The notes: generated by a model not told the origin, from the letters alone. DNA of 64,000 bases from Sphaerotilus mobilis (GCF_004216565.1 NZ_SGWV01000011.1:248001-312000); one strand, 5' to 3'. Positions 14,979 through 23,931 are shown, counted from the first letter of the stretch. A program made the numbers and translations.

Positions 14979-17129
14979 TCAGGCGGCGACCGGCGCCGTC
15001 AGACGAGCCACGCCGCTGCGATGCTGGCGCAGCCAGTCGACGAAGTCGGTCGACGACAGCGGTCGGCTGTAGAGATAGCCCTGGGCCTGGTCGCAGCCGA
15101 AGGCGCGCAGGCGCTGGCTGACGGCCTCGGTCTCGATGCCCTCGGCGACCACGCTCAGGCCCATGTGATGGGCCATGTCGATGGTCGAGCGCACGATGGT
15201 GACGTCGGCCTCGTCGCGGTCCAGGCTGCTGATGAAGGAGCGGTCGATCTTCAGCTCCTGCACCGGCAGCTTCTTCAGGTAGGCCAGCGAGGAATAGCCG
15301 GTGCCGAAGTCGTCGATCGCCAGGCGCACGCCCAGGCGGTTCAGGGCCTGCAGGCAGTCCATCGCCAGCAGCGGGTCGTCCATGATGGCGCTCTCCGTGA
15401 CCTCCAGGCAGAGGTGGCCGGCCGCCACGCCGGCATGGCGCAAGGCGCGTTCGACCTGGGCCGGGAAGTCCGGCTGCATCAGGTCACGGGTCGACACGTT
15501 GACGTTCAGCGACAGGCCCGCCCAGCCCTCGCGGTGCCACTGCGCCAGTTGCAGCAAGGCATGGCCCAGCACCCAGCGGGTGATGGCCTTGATCGCGCCG
15601 GTCTGTTCGGCAAACGGGATGAAGCGGTCCGGCGGCACGATGCCGCGCTGCGGATGACGCCAGCGCACCAGCACCTCGGCGGCGTCGCAACGGCCATCGT
15701 CCAGGCGCAGCTTGGGCTGGAAGAGCAGGAAGAACTCGTCGGCCTCGGCCGCCCGGCGCAGGTCGCTCAACAGCGTCAGACCGTGTTCGATGTGGCGCTC
15801 CATGCCGGGCTCGAACAGACGCACGCCATGGTTGGCCGACTTGGCCTCGTTCATGGCCAGGTCGGCGCGCGCCATCAACTGGGCCGGGTTGAGCCCCTCG
15901 CGGTCGGCACAGGCGATGCCGATGCTGGCGCTGACATCGACGCGCTGGCCCTGGACCGGCACGGGCGCCTCCAGCGCGGCCAGCACACGACGGCCCAGCG
16001 CCAGGGCGGCCTGCGGGTCGCGGGTGGGCAGCAGCACGCCGAACTCGTCGCCGCCGAGGCGGGCGATCGCGTCGGTGGTGCGCGAGAGCGTGTCGCGCAG
16101 CCGGATGGCAACCTCCGCGAGCACCTCGTCGCCAAGCCGGTGGCCCAGCACCTCATTGACCTGCTTGAAGCGGTCGAGGTTGAGCACCAGCACCGACAGC
16201 GCATTGCCCTGCTGGCTGGACTGCTGCAGGGCGGTCTCCAGCCGGTTGCTGAACAGCGTGCGGTTGGCCAGGCCGGTCAGCTCGTCGCGGAAGGCCAGCT
16301 CGGCGATGCGGGCCTCGCGGCGCGCCAGGCTCAGGCGCATCTGGTCCATCGCGGCGGTCAGGCGACCGACCTCGTCATCGGCCGCTGGCGGCAAGGCGGT
16401 GTCGAGCCGACCGGCCGAGATCGCATCGGCCAGCGCGACGACCTCGCGCAGCGGCCGGGCGATCGAGCGGGTGATCAACAAGGCCGAGGCCAGCGCGAGC
16501 AGCACGGCCGCCGCGCCGATCGCCAGCAGGCGCAGCCGCACGGCCTCGTGCAGCGCGCGCAGCCGGGCGATGTCGTCCCCGGCGCGGCGGGCGCGCTGCT
16601 CGATCAGGTCCTCCAGCGCGAGTTGCAGTTCGTGTAGCGCCGGCATGGTCCGGTGGACCATCACCGGGCGGGCATGGGCGGTGTCGACCGCCAGGCTGGC
16701 GAGCGCCTCGTCGAAGGCCTCGATGTAGTGGCTGCGGGCCTGCACGACACGGCCGAGCCCATCGCCCTGCAGGCCACTGGCGAGGCTGCCGTCGAGCAGT
16801 GCGTCATAGGCGACCTGTTGGGCGCGGGCACTCGCGTCGACATGCTGACGCAGCGCGGCGCGGGCCTCAGGCTGGTCGACGACAAAGAGCGCGTAGAGGT
16901 GCTCGGCGCCGATCTGCGCGGTGTTCTGGGTCCGCTGGGCCAGCATGACCTGGTGCAGCGTGTCCTGGGTGATGGTGTCGACCGCCCGCTGCGTGGCGGT
17001 GGTCTGCGCCAGCGCCTGCGCCAGCACGATGCCCAGCACCAGCAGCACGAGCGCGAATGCCGCGCCCAGGCGTGCGGCAATGGGGATGCGCCGGATCTGG
17101 CGGATGAGGAGGGGCTCGACGGGCGACAC
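14979..17129 (-). CDS. GGDEF-EAL protein with periplasmic sensor and HAMP domain
   Basis: A 716-residue inner-membrane c-di-GMP enzyme. TM1 is at about 19-42, followed by a helical periplasmic sensor region to about 190 and a second segment LLAIGAAAVLLALASALLI. HAMP then lies near 216-270, GGDEF near 285-440 and EAL near 450-705. The GGDEF motif is intact in RLGGDEFGVLLP. The EAL motif reads EVL (AEVLVRW), but EVTESAIMD, DDFGTGYSSLAYL and KIDRSFI are conserved, so phosphodiesterase activity is possible. The start is a GTG with a weak ribosome site, so the N-terminus is uncertain. Its stop directly abuts that of uraH on the opposite strand. No link to purine metabolism is evident. Confidence 0.92.
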   Translation of the reverse strand: MSPVEPLLIRQIRRIPIAARLGAAFALVLLVLGIVLAQALAQTTATQRAVDTITQDTLHQVMLAQRTQNTAQIGAEHLYALFVVDQPEARAALRQHVDASARAQQVAYDALLDGSLASGLQGDGLGRVVQARSHYIEAFDEALASLAVDTAHARPVMVHRTMPALHELQLALEDLIEQRARRAGDDIARLRALHEAVRLRLLAIGAAAVLLALASALLITRSIARPLREVVALADAISAGRLDTALPPAADDEVGRLTAAMDQMRLSLARREARIAELAFRDELTGLANRTLFSNRLETALQQSSQQGNALSVLVLNLDRFKQVNEVLGHRLGDEVLAEVAIRLRDTLSRTTDAIARLGGDEFGVLLPTRDPQAALALGRRVLAALEAPVPVQGQRVDVSASIGIACADREGLNPAQLMARADLAMNEAKSANHGVRLFEPGMERHIEHGLTLLSDLRRAAEADEFFLLFQPKLRLDDGRCDAAEVLVRWRHPQRGIVPPDRFIPFAEQTGAIKAITRWVLGHALLQLAQWHREGWAGLSLNVNVSTRDLMQPDFPAQVERALRHAGVAAGHLCLEVTESAIMDDPLLAMDCLQALNRLGVRLAIDDFGTGYSSLAYLKKLPVQELKIDRSFISSLDRDEADVTIVRSTIDMAHHMGLSVVAEGIETEAVSQRLRAFGCDQAQGYLYSRPLSSTDFVDWLRQHRSGVARLTAPVAA

Positions 17130-17280
17130 GTGACGGGGTGGAAGGCCGTGGAGACCTTGCGCAGGCTGTGGTTGACCTGTGCTTATCGGCCGCGTCGTGT
17201 CGACCTGAACCTTGACATCGATCCAGTTGGTGCGGAGCCGGCGGCCTTGCCAGATCGGTCACGCTCGCAGGTCCGCAAGC

Positions 17281-17297
17281 CGCTCGCGATGCGAGCG
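17281..17297. other. inverted repeat upstream of the ada-type gene
   Basis: CGCTCGC-GAT-GCGAGCG, seven-base arms with a three-base spacer, lies about 80 bases before the Ada-AlkA start in the 246-base gap between divergent genes. It could be an operator; no classic E. coli Ada box was recognised. Confidence 0.35.
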
Positions 17298-17361
17298 CAG
17301 CGGCCAGGGTGGGACGCGATTTCCAGGTCCGAAAACGGCGAGCCTGCGGCTGGGCGCTGAG

Positions 17362-17367
17362 TATGAT
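17362..17367 (+). promoter_or_regulatory. possible -10 box giving a leaderless ada-type mRNA
   Basis: TATGAT ends nine bases before the ATG at 17376, so a start of transcription at normal distance would leave a leader of one or two bases. No Shine-Dalgarno sequence is present. The matching -35 region is poor. Confidence 0.35.
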
Positions 17368-17375
17368 CGTGTCGC

Positions 17376-19040
17376 ATGGACCCCCGGATCGAGCCACCTC
17401 AACGCGCCCAAGCCATCGATCGGCTCGATCCCGAGGCCTGTCACGCCGCCTTGCTGGCGCGTGATGCGCGCTTCGACGGGCAGTTCTTCGTCGCGGTGCG
17501 ATCGACCGGCATCTATTGCCGACCGGTCTGCCGGGTCCGCTCGCCACGGCCTGAGAACTGCCGCTACTACCGCCATGCGGCTGCGGCAGAGGCGGCCGGC
17601 TTCCGACCCTGTCTGCGCTGCCGGCCGGAACTGGCGCCGGGGCTGGCCGCGCTGGACATGCCGTCGCAGCTGGCCTGGGCCGCAGCCCGGCGCATCGAGG
17701 CCGGTGAACTGGATGACGGCGACCTGCCGCAGCTCGCCGCCCGGCTGGGCATCACCGACCGGCATCTGCGGCGGGTCTTCCAGGCGACCTGGGGCGTCAG
17801 CCCGATCGACTATGCCCAGACGCAGCGCCTGCTTCATGCCAAGCGCCTGCTGGCCGACACCGACCTGCCGATCGGCGAGGTCGCGCTGGCGGCGGGCTTT
17901 GGCAGCCTGCGGCGCTTCAATGACCTGTTCCGACAGCGCTACCGCCTCGCGCCGCAGGACCTGCGCAAGCGCCGTGACCGTGCTGCCCGCGACGTTGAGG
18001 TCGACACCCCACACGACGGCCCACACGACGGCCCACGCGACACCCCCGGCCGCTGGAGCTTCGAACTGGCCTGGCGTCCGCCGTGTGACTGGTCCGGCTG
18101 GCTGGACGACCAGGCGCTGCGCGCGGTGCCGGGGCTGGAATGGCTGGACGGCGAGCGCCCGGCGCTGGCTGCAGGCGATCGCCGTGTCTATGCCCGCACG
18201 CTGCGCCTGACGGCGCGGGGTGGTGAACACCTCGGCTGGATCGCCCTGCAGCGCGCCGCGCCGGACCGTGAGGCGCTGCGCCTGACGCTGTCGCCCAGCC
18301 TGGCCGGCGCCTTGCCGCAGGCGCTGGCCGCTGCGCGCCGGCTGGCCGATCTGGGCGGCGACCCGCGGGCGGTGGCCGCCGTGCTGGGCGACCTGTGCGC
18401 CGCCGCGCCCGGCTTGCGCCTGCCCGGCGCGGCCGATCCGTTCGAGATGGCCGTGCGCGCGGTGCTGGGCCAGCAGGTCAGCGTGGCGGCGGCGCGCACC
18501 GTCGCGTCCCGGCTGGCACGGGCCTTCGGCGATGCGATCGAGACGCCCTGGCCGGCGCTGGACCGGGTCTTCCCGTCGGCACAGCGGCTGGCGGCCTGCA
18601 CGCTCGACGACATCGCCGGGCTGGGCATCGTGGCCCAGCGTGCACGCGCCGTGCTGGCGCTGGCCCAGGCCGTGGCCGATGAGCGCATCAGCCTGGCGCC
18701 GAGCGCCGACCTTGCGGCGACACTCGCCGCCCTGCAGGCCTTGCCCGGCATCGGCGCCTGGACGGCACAGACCATCGCGCTGCAGGCGCTCGGCTGGCCG
18801 GATGCCTGGCCCAGCGGCGACCGGGTGCTGTTGCAGGCGCTGGCGCAGCGCGGCGACCTGCAGCCCGAAGACCCGGCGCGGTTCAGCCCCCGCGATGTGC
18901 GCGCCGCCGACGCCCGGGCCGAGGCCTGGCGACCCTGGCGCGGCTACGCCACCTTGCACCTCTGGCGACAGGCGCTGGCTTCCCGCAGTGCCCCGCCGAG
19001 CGAACCGACCGCATCACCCGATGCTCAGGACACCCGATGA
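17376..19040 (+). CDS. bifunctional Ada-type regulator / DNA-3-methyladenine glycosylase II (Ada-AraC-AlkA fusion)
   Basis: A 554-residue three-part protein. Residues about 20-88 form the Ada methylphosphotriester-sensing zinc domain with Cys48, Cys52, Cys79 and Cys82 in GIYCRPVC and FRPCLRC. Residues about 90-190 form an AraC-type double HTH (LAARLGITDRHLRRVF, and IGEVALAAGFGSLRRFND). The rest is an AlkA glycosylase with AlkA_N and an HhH-GPD domain (AVRAVLGQQVSVAAART; LPGIGAWTAQTIALQALG followed by the catalytic Asp in WPSGD). It should sense methylated phosphate, activate transcription and excise alkylated purines. Its stop overlaps the start of the ogt-type gene by four bases. This fusion is known in other bacteria. 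Confidence 0.95.
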   Translation: MDPRIEPPQRAQAIDRLDPEACHAALLARDARFDGQFFVAVRSTGIYCRPVCRVRSPRPENCRYYRHAAAAEAAGFRPCLRCRPELAPGLAALDMPSQLAWAAARRIEAGELDDGDLPQLAARLGITDRHLRRVFQATWGVSPIDYAQTQRLLHAKRLLADTDLPIGEVALAAGFGSLRRFNDLFRQRYRLAPQDLRKRRDRAARDVEVDTPHDGPHDGPRDTPGRWSFELAWRPPCDWSGWLDDQALRAVPGLEWLDGERPALAAGDRRVYARTLRLTARGGEHLGWIALQRAAPDREALRLTLSPSLAGALPQALAAARRLADLGGDPRAVAAVLGDLCAAAPGLRLPGAADPFEMAVRAVLGQQVSVAAARTVASRLARAFGDAIETPWPALDRVFPSAQRLAACTLDDIAGLGIVAQRARAVLALAQAVADERISLAPSADLAATLAALQALPGIGAWTAQTIALQALGWPDAWPSGDRVLLQALAQRGDLQPEDPARFSPRDVRAADARAEAWRPWRGYATLHLWRQALASRSAPPSEPTASPDAQDTR

Positions 19041-19609
19041 ACACGCATGAATTCCTCGACGTGGCCGCCACGTCAGCCGTCCGCTGGACCCGTCACGAGA
19101 TCGCGCTGGGTCCGTTGGTGCTGGCCGCCAACGAGGCCGGGCTGGCCGGCATCTGGTTCGAGGGCCAGCGCCATTTCGACGGCCCCTTGGCCGGCTGGCG
19201 GCGCGACGATGCAGACGCCCTGCTGCATGAGACCGCCCGCCAGCTCGACGCCTGGTGTGCCGGCCGGAGACGCGATTTCGCGCTGCCGCTGGCCCCTGTC
19301 GGCACCCCTTTCCAGCGCGCCGTCTGGCGTGGTCTGTGCGAGATCGACCATGGCCAGCGCCTGAGCTATGGCGAGCTGGCGGCGCGGCTGGGCAAGCCGC
19401 AGGCCTCGCGGGCGGTCGGCGCGGCGACCGGGCGCAACCCGATCTCGCTGGTGATCCCCTGCCATCGCCTGGTCGGCGGCCAGGGCGCGCTGACCGGCTA
19501 TGCCGGCGGGCTGCACCGCAAGGTCGCGCTGCTGGCCTTCGAGGCCGGGCAGGCCGACCTGCTGCTCGATCCGTTGGACGAGGTGGCGGGCCAGGCGGTG
19601 CCGGCATGA
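19037..19609 (+). CDS. ogt: methylated-DNA--[protein]-cysteine S-methyltransferase
   Basis: A 190-residue suicide repair protein that takes methyl groups from O6-methylguanine in DNA. The active-site motif is IPCHRLVG with Cys142, preceded by the HTH region YGELAARLGKPQASRAVGAA. The RNase-H-like N-terminal domain is degenerate, as in Ogt proteins. ATGA overlaps couple it to the Ada-AlkA gene upstream and to the EamA-type gene downstream, so three proteins are made from one message. Together with the Ada-AlkA fusion, it divides the functions of E. coli Ada and AlkA over two polypeptides. Confidence 0.96.
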   Translation: MNTHEFLDVAATSAVRWTRHEIALGPLVLAANEAGLAGIWFEGQRHFDGPLAGWRRDDADALLHETARQLDAWCAGRRRDFALPLAPVGTPFQRAVWRGLCEIDHGQRLSYGELAARLGKPQASRAVGAATGRNPISLVIPCHRLVGGQGALTGYAGGLHRKVALLAFEAGQADLLLDPLDEVAGQAVPA

Positions 19610-20508
19610 CGGCGGTGGCGCGCATGACGCCGCGCGACATCGCCGAGATGGTGCTGCTGGCGGCGCTCTGGGGCGCGTCCTACCTGTTCATGCGCCATGC
19701 CGCGCCGGCCTTCGGCGCGGTGCCGCTGATCTGGCTGCGGGTGACGCTGGCCGCGTTGGTGCTGGTGCCGCTGCTGTGCTGGCATGGCGAATGGGCCGAG
19801 CTGCGGCGCGAGATCCGGCCGGTGGCCGTCGTCGGCATCCTCAACTCGGGCCTGCCCTTCGTGCTGATCGCCTGGGCGACGCTGTCGGTGACGGCCGGCT
19901 TCGCGGCCATCGTCAATGCGTCGACGCCCATCTTCACCGCGCTGGTCGGGGCGCTCTGGCTGGGCGACCGGCTGGACCGCAGCCGCAGCCTGGGTCTGGC
20001 GATCGGCTTTGGCGGGGTGTTGATGCTGTCGGCCGACAAGGCCGACTTCCGTCCTGGTGGCAGTGGCTGGGCGGTGGTGGCGCTGATGTCGGCTGCGCTG
20101 TGTTACGGCTTCGCGGCCAACATCGCCAAGCGTCACCTGGCCGGCGTCAGCGCGCGGGTCGGCGCCGGTGGCACGCAGGCGGTCTCGGGGGTGCTGCTGG
20201 CACCGCTGGCCTGGTGGCTGTGGCCCGAGACGCCGCCGCCGACCAGTGCCTGGGGCGCGGCGGTGTCGCTCGCCTTGCTGTGCACCGCCGCAGCCAACCT
20301 GCTGTTCTTCAGGTTGCTGGGCCGGCTCGGGGCGTCGCGGACGGTCACCGTCACCTTCATGATCCCGGTGTTCGGCAGCCTGTGGGGCGCGCTGTTCCTG
20401 GGCGAGTCGGTGACCGGCGCGATGTGGCGAGGCGGTGCGGTGATCCTGCTGGGCACCGCGCTGGCCACCGGCATCTTGCGGCTGCGCTGGCCGGCTCCGT
20501 CACGCTGA
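19606..20508 (+). CDS. EamA/DMT family transporter
   Basis: A 300-residue inner-membrane protein with ten predicted hydrophobic segments in two homologous halves. EamA signatures include LLAALWGASYLFMRHAAP in the first helix and ASTPIFTALVGALWLGDRL at the end of the first half, mirrored by MIPVFGSLWGALFLGESV in the second. The family exports metabolites such as amino acids or drugs. The ATG overlaps the ogt stop by four bases. Co-translation with alkylation repair genes suggests expression under alkylation stress, but the sequence does not reveal the substrate. Confidence 0.93.
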   Translation: MTAVARMTPRDIAEMVLLAALWGASYLFMRHAAPAFGAVPLIWLRVTLAALVLVPLLCWHGEWAELRREIRPVAVVGILNSGLPFVLIAWATLSVTAGFAAIVNASTPIFTALVGALWLGDRLDRSRSLGLAIGFGGVLMLSADKADFRPGGSGWAVVALMSAALCYGFAANIAKRHLAGVSARVGAGGTQAVSGVLLAPLAWWLWPETPPPTSAWGAAVSLALLCTAAANLLFFRLLGRLGASRTVTVTFMIPVFGSLWGALFLGESVTGAMWRGGAVILLGTALATGILRLRWPAPSR

Positions 20509-20559
20509 ACCTGGTCCAGGCCCAGGCCCAGGCCTTGTGCTTGGCCGTGACGCGGCTGC

Positions 20560-21156
20560 TCAGAGCGCCGGGCGCACGCGCACGTTGTCCATCGCCAGCT
20601 GGTCCCAGTCGCCACCCTTGCCGGTTTTGGCGAACACGATCGCGACATAGTCGACCGGGCCGGTGTAGCTCGGGCGGATCAGCGTCTTCGCGCCGCTGAA
20701 TCGCATCTTGCCGCGCTTGTCGGTGCGGCCGTCGTAGACCACCTTGCCCTTGAGTTGCAGCACGTAGTGGAAGGTTCCGCCGGCATCGACGCCACGGCGG
20801 CTCCAGAAATCGGCGCCGTCAAACAGGAAGGCGCTGCCGTCGGCCTTGCGCAGCGTGGCGGCACCGCCCGACAGGGCCAGGAAGACCTCGCTCGGCGCGC
20901 TGGCCAGCGTCATGAAGTGCCAGTTGCTGTTGGCGTACGACAGGCCCGCGTGGGGCGACGGCATCGGCGTTCCACCGGTGGATGCGCCAAGCTCGTTGTA
21001 GTTGATCGCCGTTTGGGCCGACGCCTGCCCGGTCAGACCGAACATCGCCACGCCCAGCCCGATGGCCAACACGGTGGCACGGCCACGTCCCGTCCAGGTG
21101 CGATGAGCGGTGTCGATCAGGCGGTGGTTCGGTTGGGCGGGGTGGTGACGGGTCAT
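20560..21156 (-). CDS. secreted protein of unknown function
   Basis: A 198-residue protein that I cannot assign. A long N-terminal region ends in a signal sequence (ATVLAIGLGVAMFGLTGQASAQ, cleavage near residue 47). The mature part is rich in Gly, Ser and aromatic residues and looks like a beta-sandwich surface protein: FLALSGGAATLRKADGSAFLFDGADFWS, followed by a GPVDYVAIVF strand and a final WDQLAMDNVRVRPAL. The closing DNVRV pattern recalls PEP-CTERM-type extracellular proteins, but no PEP-CTERM sorting signal is present. I chose the ATG at 21156, which has AGGAG eight bases upstream. It converges with the EamA gene. Confidence 0.75.
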   Translation of the reverse strand: MTRHHPAQPNHRLIDTAHRTWTGRGRATVLAIGLGVAMFGLTGQASAQTAINYNELGASTGGTPMPSPHAGLSYANSNWHFMTLASAPSEVFLALSGGAATLRKADGSAFLFDGADFWSRRGVDAGGTFHYVLQLKGKVVYDGRTDKRGKMRFSGAKTLIRPSYTGPVDYVAIVFAKTGKGGDWDQLAMDNVRVRPAL

Positions 21157-21326
21157 CTGCAAGGCTCCTGGCTCGACGGGTGGGTGGTGACATGCGCTGC
21201 GGCTGATTCCGGATGGCGCGAAACCAGTCTAAGGATCGGCAAGGTGCGGTCGCCGTGCAGATGGCACGGTCTGCCCATCACATTCGTCACAAGTGGGTAA
21301 ATTCCCCCATGTTTGAGGGGGCGCGC

Positions 21327-21382
21327 AAAAAAGCCCGGCCGGACAGGCAGGCCACCCGAAGGTCGCCGCCGTCCGGCCGGGC
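21327..21382 (-). terminator. intrinsic terminator with a long perfect stem
   Basis: On the minus strand the 12-base arms GCCCGGCCGGAC and GTCCGGCCGGGC enclose a 26-base loop and are followed by six T residues. It lies 40 bases after the stop of the Ser/GRGTDD-repeat gene. Confidence 0.8.
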
Positions 21383-21422
21383 CGGTTGGGCGAGGTCGGC
21401 GGTCGTGCGACCGCCGAACCGA

Positions 21423-22121
21423 TCAGCCGCGCTGGACGTCGTCCGTGCCACGGCCGCGGTTGCGGCGCAGCAGGTCGTCTTCGGTGGTGCTGGGCGTGTC
21501 GTCGGCGCTGCCGTTCGGGCGCTGACCGCCCTTGTCGTCGCCTGCGGCGTCATCGGTGCCGCGACCTTGACGGACATGGCCCGGGGCGTCGTCGGTGCCA
21601 CGACCCTGGCGGACATGGCCCGGGGCGTCATCGGTGCCGCGACCTTGGCGAACGTGGCCCGGGGCGTCATCGGTGCCACGACCTTGGCGGACATGGCCGG
21701 GAGCGTCGTCCGAACCACGGCCCTTGCTCGTGCGGCCGGCGCTGTCGTCGCTGCTGGACGAGGAACTGCTGGAGGACGAGCCGCTCGACGACGAGCTGCC
21801 CGACGACGAGCTGGAGCCGCTCGACGAGGAGCTGGAACCGCTCGACGAAGAGCCCGACGACGACGAACCCGACGACTTGCCGCTGGACGACGAACCGCTG
21901 TTCGACGACGAGCTCTTGGACGAGCCGCCCGACGAGGAAGTGCCGCTCTTGCTGGCCAGCAGCATGACCGGACGCTCGGCATCGGCGCTGCCGACGACGA
22001 CCGGGGCGGCGCTGAAGCTCAGCGGGCCGGCCGGCAGGTGGGCCGCTTGGGCGACGGAACTGGCGAAGCCGAGGGCGGCCAGGGCAAGGGCGATGGGCAG
22101 GTGGCGGGTGGTCATGGTCAT
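21423..22121 (-). CDS. exported low-complexity protein with Ser/Gly run and GRGTDD repeats
   Basis: A 232-residue protein with no recognised domain. A signal peptide (LPIALALAALGFASSVAQA, cleavage near residue 27) is followed by a short ordered piece, then residues 61-125 made almost only of Ser and Gly with a few Lys. Residues 134-190 hold four tandem copies of a 13-residue unit (GRGTDDAPGHVRQ and variants) plus a partial fifth; another GRGTDD lies near the C-terminus. The tail is charged and presumably disordered. ACGGAG precedes the ATG at 22121, and a strong terminator follows. Such composition suggests a flexible, perhaps metal-binding (DD, H) envelope or extracellular protein. The function is unknown. 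Confidence 0.72.
   Translation of the reverse strand: MTMTTRHLPIALALAALGFASSVAQAAHLPAGPLSFSAAPVVVGSADAERPVMLLASKSGTSSSGGSSKSSSSNSGSSSSGKSSGSSSSGSSSSGSSSSSSGSSSSSGSSSSSGSSSSSSSSSSDDSAGRTSKGRGSDDAPGHVRQGRGTDDAPGHVRQGRGTDDAPGHVRQGRGTDDAPGHVRQGRGTDDAAGDDKGGQRPNGSADDTPSTTEDDLLRRNRGRGTDDVQRG
21552..21722 (-). repeat. 39-base tandem repeats in the GRGTDD protein gene
   Basis: About 4.4 copies of a 39-base unit encode GRG(T/S)DDAPGHVRQ in frame. The copies differ mainly at silent positions, which suggests recent amplification with selection on the protein. Confidence 0.85.
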
Positions 22122-22138
22122 GGTGTTTCTCCGTTAGA

Positions 22139-22155
22139 GATGGGAACGTTTCCCA
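22139..22155. promoter_or_regulatory. inverted repeat upstream of the GRGTDD protein gene
   Basis: ATGGGAA-CGT-TTCCCAT, seven-base arms with a three-base spacer, lies about 18 bases before the ATG at 22121, overlapping the expected leader. It could be an operator or a leader hairpin. Confidence 0.4.
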
Positions 22156-22282
22156 TGTGTTGAAGTATAGAGAGGTCTTCAGGCTTGTGAAGCCTTCTTC
22201 AGGAAAAGTTCTGATGGCTGAATTGGGTGTGAACCTTCAGGGTCGAGGCGTGGGCAAGGCCCAGGGCGAGGCCTGAAATGGG

Positions 22283-22306
22283 AAAGGGCCGCAGATGCGG
22301 CCCTTT
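22283..22306 (-). terminator. intrinsic terminator after garD
   Basis: AAAGGGCCGC-AGAT-GCGGCCCTTT, a ten-base-pair stem with short T-runs on both sides, sits 45 bases past the garD stop codon and can work in both directions. Confidence 0.75.
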
Positions 22307-22350
22307 CGGGGGGAGATCGGAGCGACGACGCGTCGGTGCCGGTCCTTGGC

Positions 22351-23931
22351 TCAGGTCACGGGCGCCGGGTTGAACAACACCAGCGCGTTGTGCAGCTTCC
22401 AGCGCTCGGCCCAGGTGGGGCGGCCGCTGGCGGTGGCGAGGATCTGCTCGAACAGCGCCTCGCCGGTCGACTCGACGGTGGCCTCGCCGCTGGCGATGGC
22501 GCCGGCGTCCAGGTCCATCAGGTCGTGCCAGCGGCGTGCCAGCTCGCTGCGGGTCGCCACCTTGATGACCGGGCAGGCCGCCAGGCCGTAGGGCGTGCCG
22601 CGGCCGGTGGTGAAGACGTGCACGTTCATGCCGGCGGCCAGTTGCAGCGTGCCGCAGATGAAGTCGCTGGCTGGCGTGGCGGCGTAGACCAGGCCGCGCT
22701 GGTCGGCGGCCAGCTTCTCGCCGGGTGCGAGCACCGACGAGATTGGCGCGCGCCCGCTCTTGATCACCGAGCCCATGGCCTTCTCGACGATGTTGGACAG
22801 CCCGCCGGCCTTGTTGCCCGGCGTGGTGTTGGCGCTGCGGTCGACCCGGCCGCGATCGAGGTAGCGGTCGTACCAGGACAGCTCGCGCACGATGGCCTCG
22901 GCCACCTGCGTCGTGGCGGCGCGGGCGGTCAGCTGCTCGACGGCGTCGCGCACCTCGGTGTTCTCGCTGAACATGACCGTCGCACCGGCACGCACCAGCA
23001 GGTCGGCGGCATGGCCGACCGCCGGGTTGGCGGTGACACCGGAAAACGCGTCGCTGCCGCCGCACTGCACGCCGACCACCAGCGCACTGGCCGGCACGGT
23101 CTGGCGGCGGCGCTGGTTCAGCCGTTCGAGATGCGGCCGGGCGCGCGCCACGATGGCGTCGACCATGCTCATGTAGCCGACGTGGGCAGCATCCTGCAGG
23201 CAGACGGTGTCGGGGCCGCTGGCCGGCAGGCCTTCGGGCTGGATGCCGAAGGAGCCCGGCGGCAGCAGGCGATCGGGCTGCAGCTTCTCGCAACCGAGGC
23301 TGACGACCAGCACCTCGCCGCCGAAGTTCGGGTTCAGGCTGATGTGGCGCAGCGTGCGGATGGGGATGACGGCATCGGGCGCGTCGATCGCGACGCCGCA
23401 GCCGTAGCTGTGCTCCAGGCCGACGACGCCGTCGACGTTCGGGTAGAGCGGCAGCAACTCGGCCTCGATGCGCCGCACCGCATGGCTGACCACACCGGCG
23501 ACGCACTGCACCGTCGTCGTCACCGCCAGCAGGTTGCGGGTGCCGACGCTGCCATCGGCGTTGACATAGCCCTCGAAGCTGCGGCCTTCCAGCGGCGGCA
23601 TGTCGGGCCGCGGTGCGCTGGCCAAGGGCAGGCCGTCAAAGCCGCGGGCCTCGGGCATGCGCAGCAGGCGCTCATGGACCCAGCTGCCAGCGGCGATGTC
23701 GCGCAGCGCGTAGCCGATCGCCACGCCGTAGCGACGCACCGCCGCACCTTCGGCGAGGTCGACCAGCGCCACCTTGTGGCCCTGCGGCACGGTGTCCTTG
23801 AGCGTCAGGCCCGCGCCGGGCACACCCGCAGGCAGGACGGTGCCGGCGCGCAGGCCGCCGTCGTTGGCGACGATGGCGACGTCGTCGTCCGGGTGGATGC
23901 GCAGGGTCAGCGGCGCGCGGGTCTCGGTCAT
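22351..23931 (-). CDS. garD: galactarate dehydratase (UxaA/GarD family)
   Basis: A 526-residue dehydratase, close in length to E. coli GarD (523). The N-terminal SAF-like domain runs from [15 protein letters not shown] to about residue 90. The C-terminal catalytic part begins at [17 protein letters not shown] and includes [27 protein letters not shown] and [20 protein letters not shown], the conserved blocks of altronate/galactarate dehydratases, with iron-binding Cys. It would turn galactarate into 5-dehydro-4-deoxy-D-glucarate. AGGAAG precedes the ATG. It ends the minus-strand uronate unit and is followed by a terminator. The companion kdgD gene on the plus strand takes the product, which supports galactarate rather than altronate as substrate. 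Confidence 0.88.
   Translation of the reverse strand: MTETRAPLTLRIHPDDDVAIVANDGGLRAGTVLPAGVPGAGLTLKDTVPQGHKVALVDLAEGAAVRRYGVAIGYALRDIAAGSWVHERLLRMPEARGFDGLPLASAPRPDMPPLEGRSFEGYVNADGSVGTRNLLAVTTTVQCVAGVVSHAVRRIEAELLPLYPNVDGVVGLEHSYGCGVAIDAPDAVIPIRTLRHISLNPNFGGEVLVVSLGCEKLQPDRLLPPGSFGIQPEGLPASGPDTVCLQDAAHVGYMSMVDAIVARARPHLERLNQRRRQTVPASALVVGVQCGGSDAFSGVTANPAVGHAADLLVRAGATVMFSENTEVRDAVEQLTARAATTQVAEAIVRELSWYDRYLDRGRVDRSANTTPGNKAGGLSNIVEKAMGSVIKSGRAPISSVLAPGEKLAADQRGLVYAATPASDFICGTLQLAAGMNVHVFTTGRGTPYGLAACPVIKVATRSELARRWHDLMDLDAGAIASGEATVESTGEALFEQILATASGRPTWAERWKLHNALVLFNPAPVT

Noticed and set aside
21552-21722. Regular 39-base repeats as a CRISPR array
   Set aside because: There are no unique spacers; units are contiguous, in frame and encode repeated peptide, so they are coding tandem repeats.
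21595-22137. Plus-strand frame rich in Asp and Glu in the repeat region
   Set aside because: It is the complement of the Ser-run gene, which has a signal peptide, ribosome site and terminator on the minus strand.
22351-23931. Altronate dehydratase (UxaA) as the product
   Set aside because: Length and the presence of udh, lactonase and kdgD fit the oxidative galactarate route; no uxaB/uxaC-type genes are nearby.
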